Positions 17,790 through 26,077 of a stretch of 64,000 nt of DNA are shown here, piece by piece; within the stretch, counting starts at the first letter, position 1; each line of letters begins with the position of its first letter. Origin of the DNA: Selenomonas sp. F0473 (GTDB taxonomy: Bacteria > Bacillota > Negativicutes > Selenomonadales > Selenomonadaceae). The notes beneath the pieces are model-generated. The model was given only the letters and a program-made list of their open reading frames with translations. It was not told the origin of the DNA and did not search any database. The stretch is from positions 1,039,440-1,103,439 of the forward strand of contig NZ_JH992902.1 in assembly GCF_000315545.1 (NCBI RefSeq), given 5' to 3'. Position numbers and translations under genes: made by a program.

Positions 17790-18719
17790 ATGGCAAAAGA
17801 GCATATTGAGAAGGATATTGTCATCATCGGCGCCGGCATGGCGGGGCTCACGGCTGCCCTCTACGCGGGCCGTATGAATCTGCGGACGCAGGTGCTCGAG
17901 AACTCGCTCGTCGGCGGGCAGATTGCGACGGCGTCGGATATTGAGAACTTCCCTGGATTTGAACGCATCAGCGGGATGGAGCTCATCGGCACACTTGAGA
18001 AACAGGCCAAGAACTTCGGCGCGGAGATCGACGAGTTTGACCGCATCGAGCGCGTCGACCTCAAAAGCACGCCGAAGATCGTGGAGACGGAGACGCGCGT
18101 CTACGAGACCCCCGTCGTTATCATCGCCTCGGGGATGAACCGGCGCAAGCTGCCGCTGCCCGAGGAACCGCACTATTTCAACCGCGGCGTCCACTACTGC
18201 GAACTCTGCGACGGGCATACGTATCAGGATAAGATCATCACGGTGATGGGCGGCGGCAATGCGGCCGTCGACGCGGCAAATTTCCTGACGAAATACGCGA
18301 AGCATCTCTACCTCATCCACCGCTCGCAGCTCCGCGCGGACAAGTCCTCGCAGGATGCGCTCTATGCGAATCCGAAGGTGACGGTGATGCTCGAAACGGA
18401 GATTACGCACCTCGTCGGCGCGGACCGGCTGACGGCAATCGAGCTGCTGCACAAGGACACGGGCAAGACGGAGACGCTGTCCGCGGACAGTATCTTCGTC
18501 AATATCGGCGTGCTGCCGAATACGGATCTTTTCAAGGGGCAGCTGGCGCTCACGGAGAGCGGCTACATCGCGGCAGACGAGAACTGCCGCACGGAGATCC
18601 CGGGGGTCTTCGTCGCGGGCGATATCCGCGAGAAAGAGATTCATCAGCTGACGACGGCGGCGTCCGACGGGACGACGGCGGCGCTCCACGCGGAGAAATA
18701 TCTCGCGTCGCTGAAATAA
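17790..18719 (+). CDS. trxB: Thioredoxin reductase-like FAD/NAD(P)H disulfide reductase
   Basis: A 309-residue flavoprotein with an FAD-binding VIIGAGMAGLTAALYAGR near the N-terminus, the redox disulfide CELCDG (C137 and C140), a NAD(P)H-binding MGGGNAAVDAANFL and the C-terminal FAD motif GVFVAGDIREKEIHQLTTAASDGT. Classical TrxB has CATC and an HRRxxxR pair binding the NADPH 2'-phosphate; here the loop reads HRSQLRA, so NADH may be the donor (inference). It is followed at once by two glutaredoxin-like genes. That arrangement recalls the Cp34/Cp9 pair of Clostridium pasteurianum, which passes NADH electrons to a peroxiredoxin. Confidence 0.9.
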   Translation: MAKEHIEKDIVIIGAGMAGLTAALYAGRMNLRTQVLENSLVGGQIATASDIENFPGFERISGMELIGTLEKQAKNFGAEIDEFDRIERVDLKSTPKIVETETRVYETPVVIIASGMNRRKLPLPEEPHYFNRGVHYCELCDGHTYQDKIITVMGGGNAAVDAANFLTKYAKHLYLIHRSQLRADKSSQDALYANPKVTVMLETEITHLVGADRLTAIELLHKDTGKTETLSADSIFVNIGVLPNTDLFKGQLALTESGYIAADENCRTEIPGVFVAGDIREKEIHQLTTAASDGTTAALHAEKYLASLK

Positions 18720-18745
18720 GTTTGATATATAGAGGAGACTTTCAC

Positions 18746-18976
18746 ATGGTTCAGGTTTTTTCGTTCGACGCCTGCCCGTGGTGCACGAAGGCGAAGAAAT
18801 ATCTTGATACGAAGGGCGTCGCCTACGAGGTGCGCGATATCGAAAAGGATCCCGCGGCCTATGACGAGCTGCTCAGACTCACGGGCGAGGGTTCCTGCCC
18901 CGTGATCCGGGCGGATAGCGGAGATTATGTGCGCGGCTTTGATCGGCCCGCAATCGACAAGCTGCTGGGACTCTGA
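18746..18976 (+). CDS. Glutaredoxin-like protein (first of two)
   Basis: A 76-residue protein with a thioredoxin fold layout: VFSFDACPWCTKAKKYL with the redox motif CPWC (residues 10-13), then the cis-proline region GSCPVIRAD and GFDRPAIDKLLGL. It is of the short glutaredoxin/NrdH type. ATG 18746 is chosen because AGAGGAG lies about 8 nt upstream. It lies 26 bp behind the reductase and 12 bp before a paralogue, so it is a likely electron acceptor of that reductase. Confidence 0.88.
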   Translation: MVQVFSFDACPWCTKAKKYLDTKGVAYEVRDIEKDPAAYDELLRLTGEGSCPVIRADSGDYVRGFDRPAIDKLLGL

Positions 18977-18988
18977 GGAGGTTGCGAT

Positions 18989-19225
18989 ATGGTAAAGGTG
19001 TATTCGATCACGGTCTGCCCGTGGTGCGAGAAGGTAAAGCGCTACCTGAAGTACCGCGGCATCCCTTACGAGGAACACAACATCGAGCATGATCCGGCGG
19101 CGCTCGAGGAATGCCGCCGCATCTCGGGCGACACGATCGTCCCCGTCACGACGGCGGACGGCAAAGAGTATGCGCTCAGCTATGACCGCGAAAAGCTCGA
19201 CAAGATTCTAGGGATTACGGCGTAA
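18989..19225 (+). CDS. Glutaredoxin-like protein (second of two)
   Basis: A 78-residue paralogue of the preceding protein. It has VYSITVCPWCEKVKRYLKYRG with the redox pair in CPWC, a conserved YEEHNIEHDPAALEECRRISG and the TIVPVTTADGKEY cis-proline segment. The two differ through much of their length, so the duplication is not recent. CTGAGGAGG precedes the ATG. It ends the three-gene operon; a terminator follows at 19244. Confidence 0.88.
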   Translation: MVKVYSITVCPWCEKVKRYLKYRGIPYEEHNIEHDPAALEECRRISGDTIVPVTTADGKEYALSYDREKLDKILGITA

Positions 19226-19243
19226 CGAAACGAACGGTTCAAG

Positions 19244-19285
19244 AGGGCTGCCGCACGGAGAAAAATCGTGCGGCGGTCCTTTTTC
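19244..19285 (+). terminator. Intrinsic terminator after the glutaredoxin pair
   Basis: AGGGCTGCCGCAC (19244-19256) pairs with GTGCGGCGGTCCT (19268-19280), followed by TTTTTC. Confidence 0.85.
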
Positions 19286-19360
19286 GCTTGCCAAACTTTT
19301 GAGACGGGATTAAAATACATATAGATGTATTTTTCTGAATCGAATGAAGGAGGTATCAAC

Positions 19361-20752
19361 ATGACCGGATTACCGCTCATCATCGCCTTTGTCATAGCGA
19401 TCGTCATAATGATCGTTATGATCTCAAAGCTGCGCATTCATCCGTTTATCTCCATCATGCTCGTCTCCTTGGGGCTCGGGCTCGCCGCAGGGATCCCGCT
19501 CGTCGATCACAAACTCGAAAGCGGCGCGGTGCAGTACGGTCTCGCCACAGTCATCGGACAGGGATTCTCCGGAACGTTCACGAGCATCGGCATCGTCATC
19601 ATCCTCGGCGCAATGATCGGAACGGTGCTTGAGAAGACGGGCGCCGCGCTGAAGCTTGCGGATATGGTGATCCGGCTCGTCGGCAAGGACAATCCGGTCA
19701 TCGCGGTGCAGCTCATGGGATGGGTCGTCTCGATCCCCGTCTTCTGCGACTCTGGTTTCGTCATCCTCGACCCGATCCGCAAGGCGCTCATCCGGCGCAC
19801 GGCGGTCTCTGCGGTCTCTATGACGTTCGCGCTGAGCGCCGGCCTCTTTATCTCGCACGTCTTTATCCCGCCGACGCCCGGCCCCATCGCAGCCGCAAGT
19901 ACGCTCGGCATCGGCGACTACCTGCTGCAGGTCATCGGCCTCGGCATGCTCTGCTCGATCTTCCCGCTCATCGCGGGCTATTTCTTCGCGCGCTATATCG
20001 GTACGAAGGTGAAGTCAAAAGACGAGGTGGATCCGCAGGATGTCGCAAAGGTCTACAACGATCTGATCGACTCGTACGGCAAGCTGCCCTCGGCGTTCAA
20101 CACGCTCGCGCCGATCGTTGTCCCCATCCTGCTCATGGCGTTCTCCTCGATCGTCGCGATGGCCGGCGGCAAGGGCCCCGGCGCGGATATTGTGCGCTTC
20201 CTCGGCACGCCGATCATGGCGCTTGCCGTCGGGATGGGATTTGCGACGATCCAGCTTGCGGCGGTGGACCGCATGCATGAGTTTTACAAAATCTGCAACG
20301 ACAGTCTGATGACGGTCGGTCCGATCCTCTTCATCACCGCGGCGGGCGGAGTGCTCGGCAAGGTGATCGCAACGTCGGATATGGTGCATTATATCTCGCA
20401 GCACGCCGGCGTGTTCTCAAGGATGGGGATTTTCTTCCCGTTCCTGCTCGCTGCGGTGCTCAAGACTGCACAGGGTTCTTCGACCGTCGCGCTCATCACG
20501 ACGGCGGGCATCGTCGGTCCGCTGCTCCCCGTCCTCGGCTACCATACGCCGATCGAGATCACGCTCGTCTGTATGGCGATCGGCGCGGGCGCGATGACCG
20601 TCTCGCACGCGAACGATTCGTATTTCTGGGTGGTCTCGGAGTTCAGCGGCATGACGCCGGATCAGGGCTACCGCGTCCAGACGATGGGCACGCTCGTCCT
20701 CGGCATCGCCGCGATCGTCGAAATCGCGCTGCTGAGCCTCGTGCTGCACTGA
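19361..20752 (+). CDS. GntP family permease (gluconate:H+ symporter type)
   Basis: A 463-residue polytopic membrane protein of the GntP/gluconate permease family. Signs: ILGAMIGTVLEKTGAALKLAD, the SIPVFCDSGFVILDPIRKAL and SAGLFISHVFIPPTPGPIAAAS segments with conserved Pro-Thr-Pro-Gly-Pro, and the late AAVLKTAQGSSTVALITTAGI. Twelve or more hydrophobic segments are expected. Family substrates are gluconate and related sugar acids; glycerate or others remain possible because no catabolic kinase or dehydratase is adjacent. AAGGAGG precedes ATG 19361. No clear terminator follows. Confidence 0.92.
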   Translation: MTGLPLIIAFVIAIVIMIVMISKLRIHPFISIMLVSLGLGLAAGIPLVDHKLESGAVQYGLATVIGQGFSGTFTSIGIVIILGAMIGTVLEKTGAALKLADMVIRLVGKDNPVIAVQLMGWVVSIPVFCDSGFVILDPIRKALIRRTAVSAVSMTFALSAGLFISHVFIPPTPGPIAAASTLGIGDYLLQVIGLGMLCSIFPLIAGYFFARYIGTKVKSKDEVDPQDVAKVYNDLIDSYGKLPSAFNTLAPIVVPILLMAFSSIVAMAGGKGPGADIVRFLGTPIMALAVGMGFATIQLAAVDRMHEFYKICNDSLMTVGPILFITAAGGVLGKVIATSDMVHYISQHAGVFSRMGIFFPFLLAAVLKTAQGSSTVALITTAGIVGPLLPVLGYHTPIEITLVCMAIGAGAMTVSHANDSYFWVVSEFSGMTPDQGYRVQTMGTLVLGIAAIVEIALLSLVLH

Positions 20753-20781
20753 CGATTCCCCCAATTCTAAGAGAACTTGCC

Positions 20782-20810
20782 TTGATCCCTGTGCCCGGGC
20801 ATGTTAAGAT
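20782..20810 (+). promoter_or_regulatory. Promoter of the SYLF-domain gene
   Basis: TTGATC (20782-20787) and TAAGAT (20805-20810) are 17 nt apart, 30 nt before the start codon. Confidence 0.55.
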
Positions 20811-20840
20811 GCGGACAAGTCCAGTAAAGGAGGGATCTCA

Positions 20841-21410
20841 ATGAAAAAAATTACGCTGCGTCTGCTCGCGTTCACCCTGACGCTGATGCTTGCCCTCTCG
20901 GGCGCGGCGCTCGCGAAAAGCGCAAATCAACAGCGGGCGGAGATCGGCCGGCTGCACACGAAGGCGCTCGCCAATCTCTACGACGTGAATCCGAACGCGC
21001 AGGACGTCATTGCAAACAGTTACGGCTATGCGACGATCAGCTCAACGGGAGCGAAGATCGGCCTGTTCGGCAGCGCGCATGGGCGCGGGCTCGCCGTCAA
21101 CAACGCGACGGGCGAGCGCGTCTACATGAAGATGGAGGAATACGCGCTGGGCATCGGGCTCGGGGTGAAGGAGTACGACCTCATCTTCGTCTTCGGATCG
21201 GAACACGCATGGGACTCCTTCGTCTCCGGCAAGTTCAAGGTCGGCGGCGAGGCGACGGCATCCGCCACGGACGGATACTCCGGCGGCGCGATCGACGGCG
21301 CGGACGTCGTCGCAAAGGACATGTGGGTCTATCAGGTAACGACGAAGGGGCTTGCCGTCGGCGTGTCGCTCAAGGGGCTCAGCATCTATCCGAACAAGGA
21401 TTTAAACTGA
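20841..21410 (+). CDS. Lipid-binding SYLF domain protein (YSC84-like)
   Basis: A 189-residue protein with an N-terminal signal peptide (KKITLRLLAFTLTLMLALSG, cleavage likely after ALAKS) and a YSC84/SYLF domain. Conserved pieces are ANSYGYATISSTGAKIGLFG, GRGLAVNNATGERVYMKM, EEYALGIGLGVKEYDLIFVF and SGKFKVGGEATASA. The domain binds phosphoinositides in eukaryotes; bacterial members are exported proteins of unclear role. AAAGGAGGG precedes the ATG. It appears monocistronic. Confidence 0.85.
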   Translation: MKKITLRLLAFTLTLMLALSGAALAKSANQQRAEIGRLHTKALANLYDVNPNAQDVIANSYGYATISSTGAKIGLFGSAHGRGLAVNNATGERVYMKMEEYALGIGLGVKEYDLIFVFGSEHAWDSFVSGKFKVGGEATASATDGYSGGAIDGADVVAKDMWVYQVTTKGLAVGVSLKGLSIYPNKDLN

Positions 21411-21424
21411 CCGCGTAAAAAATC

Positions 21425-21448
21425 TGCCGCCGTCACGAGACGGCGGCA
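21425..21448. terminator. Terminator hairpin between the SYLF gene and lysA
   Basis: TGCCGCCGTC (21425-21434) pairs with GACGGCGGCA (21439-21448). The minus-strand side continues as GATTTTTT, so it best terminates lysA; the plus side lacks a clear T-run. Confidence 0.6.
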
Positions 21449-21477
21449 TCGTTATGTTCATACTTCCTCGTCGAATT

Positions 21478-21535
21478 GGGGCCGCCGCACGGGCGCAAAA
21501 ACCGCCTATATGCGCCGGCCCCTTATTTTGACCGC
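21478..21535 (+). terminator. Second hairpin between the SYLF gene and lysA
   Basis: GGGGCCG and GCGCA on the left pair with TGCGC and CGGCCCC on the right, with a bulge, followed by TTATTTTG on the plus strand. Confidence 0.5.
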
Positions 21536-21540
21536 AGTAT

Positions 21541-22800
21541 TTATTTCATCAGCGAACCTTCGTATTTCAACGTCGCGAAGTAGTCGTTCAAGGTCTGCGC
21601 GCGGCGGATGAGCTCGATGCTGCCGTCCTCACGCAGGAGGAGCTCGGCGCAGTGGAGCTTGCCGTTGTAGTTGAACCCCATCGCGCTGCCGTGCGCGCCC
21701 GTGTCATGAATGATAACGACGTCGCCGATGTCGATGGAGGGGAGCTTTCGGTCAACGGCGAATTTATCGTTGTTCTCACAGAGCGAACCCGTAACGTCGT
21801 AGACGTGATCCGCCGGGGCGTGCTCCTTGCCGAGGACAGTGATGTGGTGATAGGCGCCGTAGAGCGCGGGGCGCATGAGGTTCGCCATGCAGGAATCCAG
21901 CCCGACATACTCCTTGTATGTATTTTTCTTGTGGAGCACGGTCGAGACGAGCCAGCCCGCATTCCCCGTCACGGCGCGTCCGCTCTCCGTGCGGATGGCG
22001 ACGTCGCCGAGTCCCGCAGGATTCATGATTTCATGATAAAGCCGCTCAATGCCCGCACCGACCGCCGCGAAGTCCACGGGATCCTCCTCCGGACGGTACG
22101 GGATGCCGAAGCCGCCGCCGAGGTTGACGAACTCGACGTGAATACCGCATTTTTCCTTCAGCTCCACGGCGAGCTCGAACATGATGCGCGCCGTGAGGAG
22201 GAACGCCTCCGTGCGCAGCTCGGCGGAGATGACCATCGTGTGCAGTCCGAACCGCCGCACGCCCATGGCGCGCGCACGCGCATAGCCCTCGAGCATCTGC
22301 GCGTGCGTCAGTCCGTATTTTGCCTCCACAGGTTTCCCGATGATATCGTTGCCCTCTATCGTATCCCCCGGATTGTAGCGGAACGAGAGCACCTCGGGCA
22401 ATCCCGCGTGCTCCGCCATATAGCCGAGATGCGTGATGTCGTCGAGGTTGACGACGGCGCCGAGTTCGATTGCCTTTTGGAACTCGTCGAACGGCGTGTC
22501 GTTCGACGTGAGCATGATCTCTTCGCCCACGACGCCCGCCGCCTCGGAGATGAGAAGTTCTGCGATGCTGCTGCAGTCCGTCCCCGCGCCCTCCTCGTGC
22601 AGGAGCTGCACGATGCGCGGATTTGGCAGCGCCTTCACGGCGAAATGCTCGCGAAATCCGGGCGCCCATGAGAACGCGTCGCGCAGGCGGCGGTAATTCT
22701 CCCGAATCCTGCGCTCGTCGTAGATGTGAAACGGCGTCGGAAACTTCTTGATAAGCTCTATCGTCCGCTCCTTCGTGAGCGGAAAAATCTTCTCGTTCAT
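21541..22800 (-). CDS. lysA: Diaminopimelate decarboxylase (fold-III PLP enzyme)
   Basis: A 419-residue fold-III PLP decarboxylase. The PLP lysine is in HFAVKALPN (about K52). HTMVISAELR, the phosphate-binding VNLGGGFGIPYRPEE and VTGSLCENNDKFA (substrate-recognising cysteine region) follow. The late HDTGAHGSAMGFNYNGKLHC belongs to the C-terminal barrel. It converts meso-diaminopimelate to L-lysine and CO2. Other members of this fold (carboxynorspermidine or ornithine/lysine decarboxylases) are alternatives, but the Cys-Glu-Asn-Asn motif favours LysA. ATG 22800 has GGGAGGAC just upstream. It diverges from livJ. Confidence 0.82.
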   Translation of the reverse strand: MNEKIFPLTKERTIELIKKFPTPFHIYDERRIRENYRRLRDAFSWAPGFREHFAVKALPNPRIVQLLHEEGAGTDCSSIAELLISEAAGVVGEEIMLTSNDTPFDEFQKAIELGAVVNLDDITHLGYMAEHAGLPEVLSFRYNPGDTIEGNDIIGKPVEAKYGLTHAQMLEGYARARAMGVRRFGLHTMVISAELRTEAFLLTARIMFELAVELKEKCGIHVEFVNLGGGFGIPYRPEEDPVDFAAVGAGIERLYHEIMNPAGLGDVAIRTESGRAVTGNAGWLVSTVLHKKNTYKEYVGLDSCMANLMRPALYGAYHHITVLGKEHAPADHVYDVTGSLCENNDKFAVDRKLPSIDIGDVVIIHDTGAHGSAMGFNYNGKLHCAELLLREDGSIELIRRAQTLNDYFATLKYEGSLMK

Positions 22801-22867
22801 ATTGTCCTCCCAAAGTAAAGATGCCCCATTATAGCAATGCAAAAACGCCTCTGTCAAATTGTATACC

Positions 22868-22896
22868 TTGACGTACGGCGCGCCCTCCCTTATAAT
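22868..22896 (+). promoter_or_regulatory. Promoter of the livJHMGF operon
   Basis: TTGACG (22868-22873), a 17-nt spacer and TATAAT (22891-22896), about 50 nt before the livJ ATG. The -10 lies inside a short hairpin (CCCTC with GAGGG). Confidence 0.7.
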
Positions 22897-22946
22897 GAGG
22901 GCTAACTTTTTATATGATAATGAGAACTGTCAAAGGAGGGTTCCGC

Positions 22947-24119
22947 ATGAAGTTCAGAGAGAAGACACTGCGCCTCGCGGCGGCATTCGCCTGCACGGCG
23001 CTGCTCAGCGCGGCTCTTACAGGCTGCGGGGATAACGGGGCGTCGTCCGATGAGATCAAGATCGGCGCAAATTTTGAAATGACGGGCAACACGGCGAACT
23101 ACGGCATCTCGACGCTCGAGGGGCTAAAGCTCGCGATTAAGGAAGCGAACGATGCGGGCGGCATCAACGGGAAGAAGATCGTCCTCGTTGAAGCGGACAA
23201 CAAGTCCGAGGCGGCGGAGTCCGTGAATGCGGCGACAAAGCTGATCTCCGACGATCACGTCCGCGCGATTGTGGGCCCCGCGACGACCGGGAACGTCATC
23301 GCCGAGTCTCAGATCGCCTCGGACAGCAAGGTGCCCGTGATCGCGCCGGACGCGACGGCGGTCGACGTGACGGTCGAGAACGGCACGGTGAAGCCGTGGA
23401 TTTTCCGCAGCTGCTTCATCGATCCGCAGCAGGGCGACGTCATGGCGAAGTTCGCGCTCGATACGCTGAAGGCAAAGATCGCGGTCATCTACCTCGACAA
23501 CTCGACGGACTACTCCAAGAGTCTCGCGCAGGTCTTTGAAAAGGTCTTTACGGCGGGCGGCGGGCAGGTCGTCATGACCGAAGCGTTCCTCGCAAAGGAT
23601 CAGGATTTCAAGGCGACGCTGACGCGTCTGCGCGGCGCGAATGCGGACGTCATCTTCGTCCCCGCCTACTACGAGGAGGTCGGCAAGATCGTCAAACAGG
23701 CGCGCGAGATCGGCATCACGGCGCCCATCATCGGCACGGACGGCTGGGACGACGCGAAGGTCGCGGAGCTCGCGGGGGCGGCGGCGCTGAACAACACATA
23801 TTTCAGCACGCATTACTCGGATAAGGACGAATCGGTACGCCCCTTCATCGACGCCTATCAGAAGGAATACGGACACGCCCCGAACGTCTTCGCCGCGCTC
23901 GGCTACGACGCGGGCAAGCTGCTTGTCGACGCGCTGAAGCGCGCGGGCTCGGACGATCCTGAAGCGCTCCGCAAGGCAATCGAAGAGACGAAGGATCTCG
24001 CTGTCGGCACGGGCACGATCACGATGGATGCCGAGCACAACCCGATCAAGCAGTTGGTCATCCTCGAGAATAAGGACGGCGACCGCACGGTTGTGGCAAA
24101 GATTATGCCGAGCATGTGA
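22947..24119 (+). CDS. livJ: Branched-chain amino acid ABC transporter substrate-binding lipoprotein
   Basis: A 390-residue periplasmic-binding protein of the LivJ/LivK group. A signal peptide ends in a lipobox LTGC, so it is probably a lipoprotein. The mature part opens with IKIGANFEMTGNTANYGIS and holds the family's GPATTGNVIAES ligand loop. It feeds leucine, isoleucine, valine or a related amino acid to LivHMGF. AAAGGAGGG precedes ATG 22947. A terminator-like hairpin separates it from livH, consistent with higher expression of the binding protein than of the membrane parts. Confidence 0.93.
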   Translation: MKFREKTLRLAAAFACTALLSAALTGCGDNGASSDEIKIGANFEMTGNTANYGISTLEGLKLAIKEANDAGGINGKKIVLVEADNKSEAAESVNAATKLISDDHVRAIVGPATTGNVIAESQIASDSKVPVIAPDATAVDVTVENGTVKPWIFRSCFIDPQQGDVMAKFALDTLKAKIAVIYLDNSTDYSKSLAQVFEKVFTAGGGQVVMTEAFLAKDQDFKATLTRLRGANADVIFVPAYYEEVGKIVKQAREIGITAPIIGTDGWDDAKVAELAGAAALNNTYFSTHYSDKDESVRPFIDAYQKEYGHAPNVFAALGYDAGKLLVDALKRAGSDDPEALRKAIEETKDLAVGTGTITMDAEHNPIKQLVILENKDGDRTVVAKIMPSM

Positions 24120-24140
24120 TTCGTCGGTACGAATAGGGTC

Positions 24141-24169
24141 AAAGAGCCGCAATGCGCGGCTCTTTTTCA
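24141..24169 (+). terminator. Intercistronic terminator-like hairpin after livJ
   Basis: AAAGAGCCGC (24141-24150) pairs with GCGGCTCTTT (24156-24165), followed by TTC. It probably attenuates transcription into livH. Confidence 0.65.
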
Positions 24170-24196
24170 TCCGAAGTAAGGAAACACCCGATAATC

Positions 24197-24226
24197 GATG
24201 ACGCGGAAGTAATATTCCGCGTCATC
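24197..24226 (+). other. 12-bp perfect hairpin just before the livH ribosome site
   Basis: GATGACGCGGAA (24197-24208) and TTCCGCGTCATC (24215-24226) flank a 6-nt loop. The Shine-Dalgarno AGGAG begins at 24228. It has no T-run, so it is more likely a 5' mRNA stabiliser or a control of livH translation than a terminator. Confidence 0.55.
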
Positions 24227-24238
24227 TAGGAGAATAGC

Positions 24239-25111
24239 ATGGATTTTCTTCAGCAGCTCATCAACGGAATCTCGCTCGGCAGCATCTACGCGCTCATTGC
24301 GCTCGGCTATACGATGATCTACGGCATCATCAAGCTCATCAATTTCGCGCACGGCGACATCTACATGGTCGGCGCGTACCTCGGGTTCTACGCCGTCACG
24401 CTCGGCATCCCCGTCGTGCCGGCGATCCTCATCTCCATGGCGGTGACCTCCCTGCTCGGCATCGCGGTCGAGCGGTTCGCCTACCGCCCGCTCCGTCATG
24501 CGCCGCGCATCTCGGTGCTCATCACGGCGATCGGGGTGTCGTTCCTCCTCGAGTACGTCATGATGGCGATCGTCTCGCCGACGCCGCGCACGTTCCCACC
24601 GACGATCAGCGACGTCTCGTGGACGATCGCGGGGCTCGTCATCAGCGGGCAGCAGCTGCTCATCATGGGCGTGACCTTCGTGCTCATGGTGATCCTCACC
24701 TACATCGTCCGCGCGACGAAGATCGGCAAGGCGATGCGCGCCGCATCCTACGACACCGAGGCGGCGCAGCTCATGGGCATCAACGCCGACCGCATCATCT
24801 CCGTCACGTTCGCCATCGGCTCGGCGCTCGCGGCGGTCGCGGGCGTCCTCATCGGCATCTACTACAACTCCATCGACCCGCTGATGGGGCTCATGCCGGG
24901 CATTAAAGCGTTCGTCGCGGCGGTCTTCGGCGGCATCGGCATCCTGCCGGGCGCCGTCGTCGGCGGCATCGTGCTCGGCATCGTGGAGGCGTTCATCTCG
25001 GGCTTCGGCTTCTCGATGTTCCGCGACGCGGCCGCATTCGCGATTCTGATCCTCGTCCTGCTCCTGAGACCCGCGGGCATCTTCGGCAAGAATATCAAGG
25101 AAAAGGTGTAA
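24239..25111 (+). CDS. livH: Branched-chain amino acid ABC transporter permease LivH
   Basis: A 290-residue inner-membrane permease. The opening FLQQLINGISLGSIYALIALG and GYTMIYGIIKLINFAHGD are highly characteristic of LivH. The cytoplasmic loop TKIGKAMRAASYDTEAAQLMGIN is the EAA-type contact to the ATPases. About eight membrane helices. It is the first gene after the livJ terminator hairpin; livM follows 12 bp downstream. Confidence 0.95.
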   Translation: MDFLQQLINGISLGSIYALIALGYTMIYGIIKLINFAHGDIYMVGAYLGFYAVTLGIPVVPAILISMAVTSLLGIAVERFAYRPLRHAPRISVLITAIGVSFLLEYVMMAIVSPTPRTFPPTISDVSWTIAGLVISGQQLLIMGVTFVLMVILTYIVRATKIGKAMRAASYDTEAAQLMGINADRIISVTFAIGSALAAVAGVLIGIYYNSIDPLMGLMPGIKAFVAAVFGGIGILPGAVVGGIVLGIVEAFISGFGFSMFRDAAAFAILILVLLLRPAGIFGKNIKEKV

Positions 25112-25123
25112 GGAGGCGCACGC

Positions 25124-26077
25124 ATGAAGATACTGCAAAACAACGATCTCAGGATGCTCCTCTTTGCCCTCATCATCTACGGCGTCATCATGGGGCTCAC
25201 GGGCGCGGGGCTGCTCAGCGCGTTCTGGCAGCTCAACCTCATCTTCGCGGGGCTCAATATCATGCTCGCGGCGAGCCTCAACCTCATCAACGGCTACACG
25301 GGACAGTTCTCGCTCGGACACGCGGGCTTCATGGCGATCGGCGCGTACGTCGGCGTCATTCTGACGACGAATTTCCACCTCCCCTTCATCGCCGCACTCA
25401 TTGCGGGCGGCGCGGCGGCGGGACTGCTCGGCGCGCTCATTGGGCTGCCGACCCTGCGCCTGCGCGGCGACTACCTCGCCATCGCGACCCTCGGGTTCGG
25501 CGAGATCGTCCGCATCGTCATCATCAACGTGCCGTATGTCGGCGGCGCGGCGGGCTTTAAGGGCATCCCCCATCTGACGAACTTCACATGGGTGTTCTTC
25601 CTCATGCTCGCCACGCTCTTTATCATCAAGAATTTCGTGAACTCCCGTCACGGGCGCGCCTGTCTCGCCATCCGCGAGAACGAGATTGCGGCGGAGGCGA
25701 TGGGCATCAACACGACGCGGTACAAGGTGCTCGCCTTTACCGTCGGCGCGGCGTTCGCGGGCGTCGCGGGCGTGCTGTTCGGGCATAACATGTACATCCT
25801 CAGCCCCGCCTCGTTCACGTTCATGCAGTCGTTCAACATCCTCATCATGGTCGTCATGGGCGGCCTCGGCTCGATGACCGGCTCGATCGCGGGCGCGCTC
25901 GTCGTGACATTCCTCTCGGCCGCGCTCGCGAGCTTCCCGAACGCGCGCATGATCGTCTACGCGCTCGCGCTCATCCTCATGATGTTCTACCGCCCGCAGG
26001 GGCTCTTCGGCTACGTTGAGGTCACGGCGATGCGTCCGCTGAATCGATTCTTCCGGAAGGGGGGCGCCGCGTCATGA
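25124..26077 (+). CDS. livM: Branched-chain amino acid ABC transporter permease LivM
   Basis: A 317-residue inner-membrane permease. NLINGYTGQFSLGHAGFMAI and GLPTLRLRGDYLAIATLGFG are family hallmarks; SRHGRACLAIRENEIAAEAMGIN is the ATPase-contacting loop. AAGGAGGCG lies before the ATG. Its last codons overlap livG (ATGA at 26074-26077). It pairs with LivH to form the membrane channel. Confidence 0.95.
   Translation: MKILQNNDLRMLLFALIIYGVIMGLTGAGLLSAFWQLNLIFAGLNIMLAASLNLINGYTGQFSLGHAGFMAIGAYVGVILTTNFHLPFIAALIAGGAAAGLLGALIGLPTLRLRGDYLAIATLGFGEIVRIVIINVPYVGGAAGFKGIPHLTNFTWVFFLMLATLFIIKNFVNSRHGRACLAIRENEIAAEAMGINTTRYKVLAFTVGAAFAGVAGVLFGHNMYILSPASFTFMQSFNILIMVVMGGLGSMTGSIAGALVVTFLSAALASFPNARMIVYALALILMMFYRPQGLFGYVEVTAMRPLNRFFRKGGAAS

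Noticed and set aside
24167-25786. A 539-codon minus-strand frame opposite livH and livM
   Set aside because: Highly charged, repetitive composition (Asp/Arg/His-rich) and exact antisense position to two clear genes show it is a shadow.
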